Positions 45,766 to 56,521 of a DNA stretch of 64,000 nucleotides are shown here, one piece after another. Made by a program: the position numbers and the translations under genes. The stretch is from assembly GCA_947652605.1 (NCBI GenBank), contig OX393577.1:8804868-8868867 (forward strand), written 5' to 3'. Position 1 is the first letter of the stretch, and every line of letters begins with the position of its first letter. This DNA comes from Elmis aenea. Its lineage: Eukaryota > Arthropoda > Insecta > Coleoptera > Elmidae. The notes under the pieces are model-generated. The model was not told where the DNA came from, made no database searches, and worked only from the letters and a program-made list of their open reading frames with translations.

Positions 45766-47023
45766 TTAGGTAGGAGCAAAAGTATTTTCGTTTTTTAACA
45801 TGATATTTATTTTTAATATTCTTAACAAACTAAATTAAATCAAAAATCAAAATATAGTCCATTGTATTGAATGGTCTTAATCCATTTTTTTGCCAGGTTT
45901 TCAATTCCCCTCCGGTACCATTCTTGGGACTTAGAGTCGAAGAACTCGCGACACCCTTCTTCTACTTCCTGAACATTAGCAAAGTCCCGCCCAGTCAGGA
46001 AATGCGCCATTGACCGGAACATGTGGTAATCCGATGGTGCTAGGTCGGGACTGTATGCAGGGTGTCTTCTATTCCATCAAGATCCTCCAGTTTCCGGAGG
46101 GTCATTTGGGCCGTATGCGGTCTAGCGTTGTCTTGCTGTAACAGCACTCGTCGTCGGTTGACCACAGCAGGGTATTTTCGTTGTAAGGATGCGTACACTT
46201 GATCAAGCTGCTCGCAGTAGAGTTCCGCGTTGATCGCTCGACCATCAGGAACCAACTCAAAGTGAACCACACCTTCGTAATTCCACCAGACGCAAAGCAT
46301 AACCTTGGTTTCGAATCTTCCGCGCTTTACCACAGGTTCTCCACGTTGGCCTCTACTTAACCACTGGTTTGATCTACTGGGATTACGAAGGTAGATCCAC
46401 TTTTCGTCGCAGGTCACAATCCGGCGAAAGAACCGATGGTCTTGAGGGTTGCTAAGTAGTTCTCTACATACACTGACCCGACGTTCTGCTTGCTCTGGTG
46501 ACAAATCATGGGGTATTTCTCTACAGCGTTTTTTGCATTTACCTAGCTTATGTAGGTGGCGACCTATAGTCCATCGCGAAGGCCCAAGTTCGTGCGATAA
46601 ATTTGTAGTAGTTGTTGCTGGCGATTCCTCGACGGCTTGAAGTAGGGCCCCCTGGTCTACCATGGAGGGCCGCCCAGAACGAGCTTGTTTTTGAAGGCTG
46701 GTATCGCCGTTTTTGAATTTTATATACCAATTTTGTGCAGTACGATTTGAGATAGTATCCTGACCTTCCACATCACGTATAGTTCGTGCGGCATCAGCGG
46801 CGCTTCGCCCCAATTTCCAGTAGTGACGTAAAATTGCAAGAACTTCAACATTTGTTTCAGACATTTAAAGAACTTTTAACCACAAGCAATTAAACTAACT
46901 GACACAAAAACTAAACTAGAAGATGCGCTTTTTAATTTGACATATAACTTGTCAAACTTTTATCAATTGTTTAGTATCCAAGATGACTAGAAAAAAAACG
47001 AAAATACTTTTGCTCCTACCTAA
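45766..47023 (-). mobile_element. mariner element 2, nearly intact
   Basis: Inverted repeats TTAGGTAGGAGCAAAAGTAT at 45766 and the mirror ending at 47023 are identical over about 30 bp, with TA on both sides (45764-45765 and 47024-47025). Length is 1258 bp. Composition is clearly less A+T-rich than the surroundings. The good state of the ends and protein makes it one of the youngest insertions here. It sits inside the Helitron-like element, which sits inside foldback F. Confidence 0.96.
45840..46864 (-). pseudogene. mariner transposase with a single frameshift
   Basis: The enzyme excises and reinserts the element bounded by 45766 and 47023. It starts at ATG 46864 (MSETNVEVLAILRHYWKLGR). The first helix-turn-helix is followed by TISNRTAQNWYIKFKNGDTS and ARSGRPSMVD. 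The second helix-turn-helix includes LGPSRWTIGRHLHKLGK. Catalytic aspartates are in VTCDEKW (46406-46408; C replaces the usual G) and QQDNARPHT (46130-46132), 92 residues apart as normal. The third lies in the other frame (PAYSPDLAPSDYH, aspartate 46029-46031). The shift is near 46060, between DLDGIE and HPAYSP, and looks like a loss of about 7 bases. The end reads TIQYNGLYFDF. Total length is about 340 codons, as expected. It is not functional as read, but is recently disabled. Confidence 0.95.
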
Positions 47024-47779
47024 TATATAAAAGAGCTTGTTTGTGTGTTTGTTTGTTCGCTATAGAATCCTAGGTCCGTTGACCGATCGGGACCAAATTT
47101 TGCGCAGTTACTATTTAGGACCCAACGGATTAAACGTCGTATAAAGAACGGTCGGAACAGCCGGGAACGGCCGGAAACGTCTGGGAACGTCCGCCGAGCG
47201 CGCAGCGCGAGTAGTCTGTGATTGATCATCTGGGAATGTCCGACGAGCGCGAGCGCGGAGCGCGAGTAGTCTGTGATTGATAAAAGAGAATTGTAATCAC
47301 CCGTGCAACGCCGGGTAAATCAGCTGGTTATATTATAAAAATGTTTTGTGATTTTGTTTACAAAATCATGGCAAGCTTTGACTATAAAAAGTTCACAAAA
47401 TTAGCACTAACTCGGTTATTTTTTGCAAAAAATAAATAAAACTATATTTTTAACGAGCAAGTACGTTTACTTCACGTCTCAAAAGTAAAGAACGTTAAAA
47501 AAAATCGAAAACATTGTTAAATTGGCATAAAATTGCTTATAAGAACCCTAAATAACATTCAGTTCTATAAACATAGTTATAGTTATAATAAATTTTTAAA
47601 AACGATTATATTTATTTTTTGGCCTTAGTGCCAAAATGGAAGGTTATATAAAAAATCCTATTACACAGGTACATTTTTCTCAAAAAAATAGTCCAAGAGA
47701 CCGATATTAAATTATTGCTAACTATTATGGTAACTTGGGTACCGAGATACCACGTAAAACATTAAATTTGGTTCACAAA

Positions 47780-48430
47780 GTAAAAAATATCCCTAAGTTA
47801 CATTTTCCAATAATAGGATTACATAAGAATTACCACAAAAAAAAAATGTAAATGCTTTATTTCATTAGTTTAATGGTATTAATTAATACAAGGTTTTCAT
47901 AAAAAAAATGCATTTGCATGGTGAAAGTAACATTACAATAAAATTACAAAAAGTACTGTAAAATTACTCGATGTTTACAGTCTTACATTGTACTTGCACT
48001 TAAAGAAATAAATATTTGAATTTAGGTGAAGTCTTAACACATCAAAATGCCACAAAAGCTACATTTTTCGCTTAATTTCAAGCTGTTACTTCGTCAGTAG
48101 CAATCTTATATATCTTAGTTTATGTAGATCGGATTGTCCAGAAAATGCCGATACAACTCTGGTTTATTAAAAATTCCTGAGTACTGTTCTGTCTAATAGC
48201 ACGACCTTGTAACTCGAGACGCAACTGCTATGCGCACTTTTTAGAAAAATTCGAACTACATTTTAAGAGTTTTTATCAAATTTTAGGTAACATGTGTTTG
48301 ATAAGCATTGAAGCAGTTCAAAATTTCTTTCGAAGTATGTCGTTATACAGTGTAGTTGTGTTACTCTATATTACAAAACGACTGTTTTTACCATTATTGT
48401 AGTGTCGTGTTAGTGGTCACCAAAAAATAT
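47780..48430. other. A+T-rich stretch, nothing recognised
   Basis: No gene or terminal repeat evidence was seen between the foldback and the 112 bp tandem array. Confidence 0.5.
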
Positions 48431-48540
48431 AATTTTTGAATTTTAATTCATTGTAAGTAAAAGGAATAGTATAATATCATTTTTAATATGCTTTTTATTT
48501 CCCTAACTTGTTCTCTATGAAATTTTATTTATTGATAATA

Positions 48541-48728
48541 GTTATTTATGTATCAAGGCCAAAAAGTGTAACTTTTTCGGTCGCGTCTAGTTTGCTGGCC
48601 GAGACGTAGTTTCTAACCTAAAATTTTGAAAATTACTAAAAATTTAAATTGTTGTTAATTCTATCGCACAAAAAATGTAATATGCACCTCGGCCAAAACG
48701 TACTTTTTGGCCTTGATACATAAATAAC
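48541..48728 (+). mobile_element. mariner-type MITE in the 112 bp array
   Basis: A 188 bp element starts GTTATTTATGTATCAAGGCC and ends GGCCTTGATACATAAATAAC, perfect 20 bp inverted repeats extended imperfectly inward (AAAAAGT). TA lies on both sides (48539-48540 and 48729-48730), as for Tc1/mariner MITEs. It is non-coding. Confidence 0.85.
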
Positions 48729-49158
48729 TATTGTGGTCTTTTAATTGATTGTAAGTAAATGGAATAGTACAACATAATTTTTAGTATGCTTTTTATTTCG
48801 TTAAATTCTCAATGAAATTTTATGTATTGATAAAGAAATGTGTGGTCTTTTAATTCATTGTAAGTAAATGGAATAGTACAATATTATTTTTAGTATGCTT
48901 TTTATTTCGTTAACTTGTTCTCTATGAAATTTTATGTATTGATAAAGAAATTTGTGGCCTTTTAATTCATTGTAAGTAAATGGAATAGTACAATATTATT
49001 TTTAGTATGCCATTTATTTCGCTAACTTGTTCTCTATGAAATTTTATGTATTGATAAAGAAATTTGTGGTCTTTTAATTCATTGTAAGTTAATGGAATAG
49101 TACAATATTATTTTTGGTTTGCTTTTTATTTCGTTAACTTGTTCTCTATAAAATTTTA

Positions 49159-49397
49159 GGATGTGACTATTTATACATACAGTATGTATTAATAATTGGC
49201 TATTTATACATACAATAAACTTATTTCTAAGGCCCAACTTTTTATTTATATATATTTTTTACATTAGGTTAAAGGTTAGGTAAGAGTTTAAAACAAAAAT
49301 TTCTTAGTTTCATTGGCTTATCTCAATTATTAAAAAAAAAAGTCTGTATAAATAGTCCATTATTTATACATACTGTATGTATAAATAGCCTCATCCG
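49159..49397 (+). mobile_element. MITE with 8 bp target duplication in the 112 bp array
   Basis: Left end GGATGTGACTATTTATACAT and right mirror ATGTATAAATAGCCTCATCC pair with two mismatches. AAATTTTA lies on both sides (49151-49158 and 49398-49405) and is part of the repeat unit, so the insertion duplicated 8 bp, a hAT-like size. Internal copies of CTATTTATACATACA recur near 49200. It is non-coding. Confidence 0.82.
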
Positions 49398-49545
49398 AAA
49401 TTTTATGTATTGATAAAGAAATTTGTAGTTTTTTAATTCTTTGTAAGTAAATAAAATAGTAAAAGATCATTTTTAGTATGCTTTATATTTCGTTAACGTG
49501 TTCTCTATGAATTGTATGTATTAATAAAAAAATGTGTGGTCTTCA

Positions 49546-51654
49546 AAAGTTTGAAAAGATCAATTTAGGAAAGTTATTAGTTTAAATCTATATGAAAATA
49601 TGGATCATCTTTCATCTGCACTTAAAAGATGTTGTTTTTGAAGTGTATAGATAGCTATATTGTAGATTACACTTATAATTATAACTGTGTGTTTTTGTGT
49701 TTAAAAACTACTTTTTGTTTTAGGTGGGTGTGAGGAGTGCGAAGCTAGGATTATTTATTTATTTTTGGTGAGTCAATTTTTTTACAATTTGGTCTGTTTT
49801 CGAGTTAGACATTTTCGAAACGACGTAGAAAAGCGCCCATTTCGTTGATATAATCGAATTTTTCAGTTAGTAGTAATAATACTAATCAAATATCACCCAA
49901 ATATTGGTGTAAATTTATAGATTATACCCCATATACGTTACTAAAATACATTAATTTTACTATTTTAGTGTAACATTCTCTTGAATAATATGACAGCAAT
50001 TGATAAAATTGCCTCTCAGAATATGGAAATTGGATGTAAATTGTTATACTTTTTATGTAAAACTGCTTTATACAAGTAATTTTACATCACTTCTGTAAAT
50101 ATACATTTCAAATTGGATATTTACCATGATTTTCAATGGGTTAATAATGCCAATGATCATCATGGTAAATTTACAGAAATACTTTTTATTGGGCACCCTA
50201 TATTTTTTACTTACAGATTTTTTTCCATGTGGGTTATAAATAAATTTTGTGAGTACCAGTATTATTTAAAATACTTTAACCAAATTACTAATTACAGCAT
50301 TTTTAAATTGTTTAAAAACCGTAATAATTTAAACCTTTTTTTAATACAAAAGCTTAGTTTATATAAACGCCGATTTATATTCAGATGTGTTACATGTCTG
50401 TTTAGCAATAATATGGCAGTTATTAATTACGTTCACCTCGTTTTAAAAGTAAACCAAACATCCCTAAATCATTTCGTTTATATTTCAAAGTGACTCCTGT
50501 GCAAAGAACATAAAAAACGTCCCGGTGCTAATATCAACATGTCGCCTCACATAACACACGCAGTGTTTTAATGCCAAAACAAACATTATTAGCCTGGAAG
50601 TCCACTTGTCACTCTTAACATTCCCCCATATTTATTTTAAAGATTAATTTTTAAATCCTTGTAAAACACGTGCCGCATGATTTTACATGTATAGCAAACA
50701 CACCACCAGTACCAGCACCTGTTTTAAGAGAACAGTTGATGGAGTTATATTCTAACAAGAAACTGTATTGCAAGAAAAACACGTTAGTTGGATATTTCTC
50801 GACATACGGCAATAATTTAAAAAAAAAAATCCTTTGCATGAAGGATGTGGGATACCGACAAAAAGCACTATTCCTTGATCCAGTACAAATAAAAATACTG
50901 CAATTAAAAATTAACGTGAAACTAGATAACTTACAGCAATTTCCAAATATGTAACATTGAAAAAAAAAATTAGCTACATAAAGTTACAGAGTTGTTTAAA
51001 TTCATTCGGTTCAACTTTTAGGTTATTCATTTTTATCGTTGTCAATTTTAAAGCAGAAAAGTTATACATCATATACTTTCTGCTCAAATATTAAAAAAAT
51101 CTGACGAAACCATCTTAAATCTTAATATCACATAAGCATGTTTTATTAATTTACAGCTATTATGTTTAGAATAAAGAAAAGATATTTGTAGCTTTTAAAT
51201 ATTGAATAGTCCGCCAAGTATTTTCTTTAAGAAACTTAATATACACATACAGCAAAGGTTTTTAACACTAGTTTTAATAATTTTGTGTCAACTAATAATT
51301 GATTTTAGCCTTTTTTGTTTTAGAATGAACAACCATAATAAAAGCATAACCTTTAAAAATTAATTTGGTAAACAATAAAAATTTTATAGCCCAGAAGTGA
51401 AACTGATATTGTATTTAACACTTTGAATAATTTTTTTAAAATCATTCAAAACCCACTAGTTGTAGTTGTAAATATAGTATTTTTACCTGTAAATTATCAA
51501 TAAAATAGCAAAAACCCCAAAAGTATTACTTTTAGACATAAATATCCTGAATATTTTTATAAGACAATAAAATATAAGTTTTTACATTTAAAAAATTGTC
51601 TTAATTGTGTTAAAACCCAAGTGACCGATATCAGATTTTTGCTGTACCAAAAAA
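49546..51654. other. A+T-rich stretch, nothing recognised
   Basis: The longest frame (50113-50493, 126 codons) is rich in F, N, Y and K as random A+T-rich sequence would be and has no recognisable domain. No element termini were found. Confidence 0.5.
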
Positions 51655-51925
51655 TTCGTGAAAGAAAAGTCTGTTTCACCAGGACAATGCGCCATGTTAC
51701 AAATACATATGTTATTGTGGTCTTTAAAATTCACAGGCTTTGAACTGCTACCTTGTGCACCCTACTCGCCAGACTTGATCCCTTCGGGTTTTTTTGCGAA
51801 TAAAATAGTTTATTTTTGGTAAGAAATGCGCGTCGATTTTAAAGTCATAGCTGCTACAAACGCCTATTTTGATGAGTTGAACGGATCGGCCTGTATAGGC
51901 GGCATGCAGATTTTTGAATATAGAT
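51655..51925 (+). pseudogene. mariner transposase core fragment
   Basis: Across shifting sense frames the sequence reads FHQDNAPCYKY, then GFELLPCAPYSPDLIPSGFF and VIAATNAYFDELNGSA, CIGGMQIFE. These are the second and third catalytic regions ('HQDNA..H', 'YSPDL.P.D') and carboxy-terminus ('VI.AT.AYF') of a mariner transposase. The third aspartate is replaced by G in PSG. Upstream and downstream parts are lost and no terminal repeats were found. This lineage differs from the mariners at 255, 4758 and 45766. Confidence 0.82.
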
Positions 51926-53641
51926 AGAATAAATTAAGTGAGCTAGAAGAAAATGTTGAAACATAAAATCATTTTTTCAGACCTTATTTAGGTTTTTACT
52001 TTCCATGGTCTGATACTATAACCAGGAATAGTTTTTTCATAATTTTAATCAAGTGTATATTCTTTAAAATATCGATTAATTAAATGAAATAAAGTAAGAT
52101 ACGTATCGATGTTAAGTAAATCAACAACTTTATGCATCTTACGTCTTTTCTTATAAAATATATGTATATTTTTAAAGATAAGCGTACAGTTGAGAACTAC
52201 ATTAAAATTTAATAAAACGACAACTTGCAATAGGCAGTTAATTTTCCTTGAATGCAGCAGGTACTTTATAAATAATAATCAGATATCGTATCGGGTCGTT
52301 CATACGTAGACATGGCCATCAATACCGGACCACCTGCCGGACTTAGCATTATCTCAAGATATGGACATTGATGTCGCTTTGTAAATAGATACGGACGGTA
52401 AAAATGTGAAATGGTTACTTTATATACAACTTCTGCATGATGTTATTGTAGTTTTACCAAAATGGTGGAATTTACGATCCGAATTAGTATTTCAAAATGC
52501 CCTGTTTACAGTTGTCGCTACAAATAAGGAGTTTATGAAACGGCTTTAAAAATCGAAACACGGCTACTTTGATCACATTAGAAATTCTAAGCGTTGACAT
52601 TTTTAAATCAAGGCTCGAATATCGATTAACATGAAAATCGTTTAGCACGAAATGATATTCTGGTCCAGACAAAATGATATGTAATTTCATACATTTATAT
52701 TCCATTTTCATGAAACTAAAACGCTCAACACGAAATGTACTTGCATCTCAAAAGCCATCAAGTGAAATATTCGTAAATATATCTTCCTTAATAGTGCAAA
52801 GGCGAAAAATTCAGTACGTAAATTAGCGCTATTTAACTTAAATTTAAAATGGAGTTGCTTAAAGCAGTAGATATAGGGCATTCTTCGAAAACGAACAGAA
52901 AAACTTTCCCATTTTCTTTGTATACCTTAATTAACACGAAATTCCTTTAACACGAAAAAATATTTCGGTACCCACGTGTGTAACACGATTTCCACTGTAC
53001 TTTGTTGGCATAAGCTCGATAATTTAATACATTTTTTTACCCTCACACTCTCATGTATATTATAAGATTATAACCTAGAGTAAAAATGCGCAGTTCTCCG
53101 CCATCAGTTATTAAAGCATAATATTTTATGTTTATCATTACATTAACATTAACCCATATACTAAGTTGTGACGCCGCTGTTCTTTTAATAATAAATTGCA
53201 CCCGGATATTTTCTGCGTGCAAGCCTCTATGCATATGTTTTACTTTAGTACACAACTGAACCTGTTTAAGCGCTAAAGCAGTTGTTCATTCGCATGTCTG
53301 TCGACAATATTTTTAAATTGTTTTTAAGCGGTACCACTTTTATTTATTAATCGTTTATTTCTAGACAGACTTCTATCCACCTGCAAGTCGAAATATATTT
53401 TGTATTCTTGCTTAAGGACGGTGAAATAACATATTGCCAGCATAAATTACTTTTCTTGAAATAAAGTAAAGTAGAATTAGTTAAAAAAGTCTTTTATCTT
53501 ACTTATAAGGGCATAAAGGAGTCGCAAAAGTTAATAAAAAAAAAATTAATGCTAAATTGAAAGCAAATTATAAATTGATATTACAAAGTGAAAAACTGTA
53601 TAAGAAAAAACCGTAACACGAACAAATAATTGACAATGACA
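51926..53641. other. A+T-rich stretch, nothing recognised
   Basis: No supportable gene. Short frames at 52045-52711 and 53043-53255 lack known similarity. Confidence 0.5.
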
Positions 53642-53670
53642 AGGTGGACCAAATTCGAATGTTTTATATA
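53642..53670 (+). mobile_element. foldback family F terminal fragment
   Basis: AGGTGGACCAAATTCGAATG matches the tip of family F at 45531-45550. Only about 30 bp is preserved before a hairpin MITE at 53677. Confidence 0.5.
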
Positions 53671-53676
53671 GGCTAG

Positions 53677-53877
53677 GTATACCGGGTGTAAATGAAGTGT
53701 GGTACACCCTCTTTTTTTTCTTTAGTTTTGATTTTAGATAAATAAAATTTTAGACTTACGGCGAAACCGGAAGTGCAACAATTGTGTGTCACATACCGTA
53801 AGTCTAAAATACATTTTTCTAAAATCAAAACTAAAGAAAAAAAGGGGGTGTACCACACTTCATTTACACCCGGTATA
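53677..53877. mobile_element. hairpin MITE, about 200 bp
   Basis: GTATACCGGGTGTAAATGAA at the left pairs with TTCATTTACACCCGGTATAC at the right, and pairing continues through GTGTGGTACACCC, the TTTAGTTTTGATTTTAGA block and the TAGACTTACGG block, leaving a loop of roughly 40 bp. The ends resemble ACCGGGTG, a variant of the ACAGGGTG tip. A short (ATACT)n run follows. It is non-coding. Confidence 0.8.
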
Positions 53878-55028
53878 CTATACTATACTATAACGAATTT
53901 TTTTTTTTTGACACAAATATGTACTTCGCTTCTTATTATATCATTGCAAACTACTTACATTCGACAAAATACATTTTTGTTTGAGTAAATGCAGAATTTG
54001 TTTCAAATTTTTAACTTAAAATCAAAAAAAAATCTTTTAGCAGATTGACGACATATTTGTTTATCGATATGCAGCAGTTTCGGTTTGCAGTCATATTTAT
54101 TCAACAAATGTAATATTCTTTAAGAGTATCAGAATAACAGGTGACATTGTTTGCTTGATATTTATTTTTTGAATAAAATTCCCATCGTTGTAAAGTCTAA
54201 CGAAAATTACATTTACAAATTGTAATAAAACCAAATATATCGTCAGCTGGTATGTTACAGAGTAACTTTTGAATTTTAATTTAGGATCGTTCCATTCATT
54301 TCCTTTTTTATTATCTAATCATTATCAGAAATCGTTGACTTTCCTAGGAATTGTAGAAATACTAATAAAAGAACAAGATAATTATCAGTAATGCACCAAG
54401 GAATAGAATTAAACCCTTTCTTTTCCGTATAACATATGTTCATTCGCATTATCCGTACTCATGATCTACCCTCGTAGCTTAAACTGATCTCTAAATAATC
54501 CAAGCTGTTACCAACCCTTAACGTGGCATCCCCTAATAGTCTTTTTTAAACGTACCCTATGTTCATGGGATGATGTGTAATGGTTATTATCCTGGTTGTT
54601 AGTATGATCGAGTGTGACAGTACCATATTAACTCACATTGTCGTTAATTCAAAGATTTCAATGACCGGTTGGTTGGTTGCTAGCATGGAGAATCACTTGA
54701 CTAGGGGATGGATGCTTCATGAGAGATAACATCTTTATTTTACTGATCCTGTAAATTGATTGGCCAACTGCGACCAAACGAGTTGATTAACGCAATTGAT
54801 GGCATTTTTTGGGAACTAAGTGATAATAAATTTTGTCGCCTGTCACAAAAGGGATGGCAAAACCGATAGGGTTGCGGTTATTTTTGGGTTATTAAAGCAA
54901 TTGAAGAACGGCTAACGCCTCTTATTGGATAATCGTACGTTTGTTTGTTTATTTGATGATGATTTGTTTAACAGAAGCCAAACAAAATTAATTTTAAACA
55001 TTTTTAAGCTCAAATTCGAAATTCCTTA
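53878..55028. other. A+T-rich stretch, nothing recognised
   Basis: No gene, RNA or repeat evidence was recognised. Confidence 0.5.
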
Positions 55029-56521
55029 ATATACTCTGACTAAGATATGAATGCACAGCATGGGGATCTCGCTTATTATAAGAGATGCAGTTTTGTTTAA
55101 ATTAGATGAATTATTCCCAAGTGTGAGAGGAGCCACAATCAATTTTTAAAAGTACAAAATTCCTTGTGCCTCAGATGTTTTAGCAAAAAAATGAAAATGT
55201 CGAATTTCTTTTTTCTCTCATAACTTTTTTGTCTTAATCATTAGAACAATTTTATTTGTATTTTGCTATAGTACTTTTTTATGTACAATGTAACCATTAT
55301 TTCAGATTTTTTTTTAAACCTATTATTTTTGAGATATCACCCTTAATTTCATTTTCTCTTATGGGCCGCGAAGTTGGCTATGGAATAATTAAATGTGCTT
55401 TTTTTTCTCTTTTAAATGAGATCTTACTTGCTATATCTATTTTTATAAATAAGTCACAAAATGAAGAAAAATCTTATTTTACCCATCACTTATCAAGCTA
55501 TCTGTGAAAATAAAAACAAAAAACAACTAATTTAATGTCAAACAATGACAGTTACCATTAGTCGGCGGTATAATTAATTAGGATTTTATAGTATTGTTGT
55601 GTAATTTGATAGTCTTTGTAGTAATTGTTATAATGATGGCTACATTTAAAAATAGCGAAATACTTGACATGTTGAGATGCCTTATTCTTTACTGTGTAAA
55701 AGCTGAGCGAATATATTTAGAGATATCCCGAAAGAAGGCAACGAAGGGTGCGTAATTACAGAAATTTAGAAATAAATTTAAAAGAATGTGGATTTTTGAG
55801 AAACCAACCAAAAATCTAAAACAAATCAATAAAGAATTAGAATTATCAATTTTTTACACAGTTTATATTCCGAAGAATGTAGCATTTTAACATATAAAAC
55901 TTTAATTAGTTGTAATTGTGCCCATAATTATATGATAACAAATTTGCTACAAAGACTATCGAATTACACAACAATAGGTACTATAAAATTCTAATAAATT
56001 ATAACGCACAAATAGTAACTATCATTTGATATTTAGTTAGTTGTTTTTTGTTTTTATTTTCATAGATAGCTTGATAAGTGATGAGAAAAATACGATATTT
56101 TTTCATATCTTGACTTATTTATAAAAATAGATACAGCAAGAAATATATCAGAGAAAAAGCACACTTAACTATTCAATAGCCAACTTCGCGGCCCATAAGA
56201 AAAAACGAAATTAGGGGTTTTATCTCAAAAATGAAAATTGATAAACAAAATCTAAAATAACAGTTACATTCTCTATTAAAAAGTACGCTTAGGAAGTCCT
56301 AATAAAATTGATCTAGTGATTAAAATAAAAAAGTTATAAGAGAAAAAACAAATTCGACATTTTCATATTTTATTCTATAACATCTGAAGCACGAGGAATT
56401 TTGTATTTGAAAAAATTGATTATGGCTCCTCATACTAAGGAATCTAATTTAAACAAACCTGTATCTCTTATAATAAGCGAGATCCCCATGCTATGCATTC
56501 TTATCTTGGACACAGTGTATA
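55029..56521 (+). mobile_element. foldback family A, copy 2
   Basis: The arms match those at 26298-27815 (GCATGGGGATCTCGCTTATT, TGGGCCGCGAAGTTGGCTAT). The tips have changed to ATACTCTGACTAAGATATGA and TCATATCTTGGACACAGTGTATA-like sequence instead of ACAGGGTGTCCC. The single-copy centre is in the opposite orientation to copy 1, so the element itself is inverted relative to it. More mismatches than in copy 1 indicate greater age. Confidence 0.85.
55633..55830 (+). pseudogene. DUF4817-type domain remnant in foldback A copy 2
   Basis: From ATG 55633 the frame reads MMATFKNSEILDMLRCLIL then YCVKAERIYLEIS. The true continuation is in another frame: YPERRQRRVRNYRNLEINLK and ECGFLRNQPKI. Residues DM.RC, AERIY, YPERRQRR and NLEINLK are shared with the copy at 26996-27211, where the frame is uninterrupted by shifts. 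Conservation of codons in two separate insertions supports a real ancestral protein in place of chance. Frame changes and stops make it non-functional, and no catalytic part is present. Confidence 0.75.

Larger units (their letters stand above)
45751..47327 (+). mobile_element. non-autonomous Helitron-like element carrying a mariner
   Basis: The 3' end shows a hairpin (ACCCG 47299-47303 with CGGGT 47312-47316) followed eleven bases later by CTGG and then T, the CTRR-T end expected of Helitrons. The 5' part reads TCTTCTATCTATATA up to 45765 and continues after the mariner as TATAAAAGAGCTTGTTTG. This resembles the TC-starting, TATA-rich 5' ends of insect Helitrons. The G+C-rich body at 47090-47280 contains two near-repeats of GAGCGCGGAGCGCGAGTAGT. 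About 320 bp remain without the mariner. No Rep/helicase is encoded. Confidence 0.55.
45528..47779. mobile_element. foldback family F, copy 1, split by younger elements
   Basis: The left arm begins TATACAGGGTGGACCAAATT at 45528 and runs to about 45750. The right arm resumes at about 47329 and ends near 47779 with a degenerate mirror of the tip (AAATTTGGTTCAC). Shared blocks include GGTTACC.TAATAGTTAGC, TTTTTTGAGAAAA and CATTTTGGCACTA. A Helitron-like element, itself carrying a mariner, occupies the middle. Confidence 0.8.
48431..49545 (+). repeat. tandem repeat, unit about 112 bp, about seven units
   Basis: Units carry TTTTAATTCATTGTAAGTAA, GGAATAGTACAATAT, ATTTTTAGTATGCTTTTTAT and GAAATTTTATGTATTGATAA. 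Starts marked by GTGGTC-like sequence fall at 48733, 48842, 48954, 49066, 49425 and 49537, giving 109-112 bp spacing. An older unit precedes 48541. The array is interrupted by a TA-flanked MITE (48541-48728) and an 8 bp-flanked MITE (49159-49397). Middle units are most alike, edge units more diverged. Confidence 0.92.

Noticed and set aside
48431..49545. Regular repeats considered as a CRISPR array
   Set aside because: Units are head-to-tail 112 bp repeats without unique spacers, no cas genes are present, and the sequence is eukaryotic.
50113..50493. 126-codon open frame, one of the longest without transposon similarity
   Set aside because: Its composition (F, N, Y, K, I) is what random A+T-rich sequence gives; no domain, signal peptide or conserved motif is visible and no second copy exists in the window.
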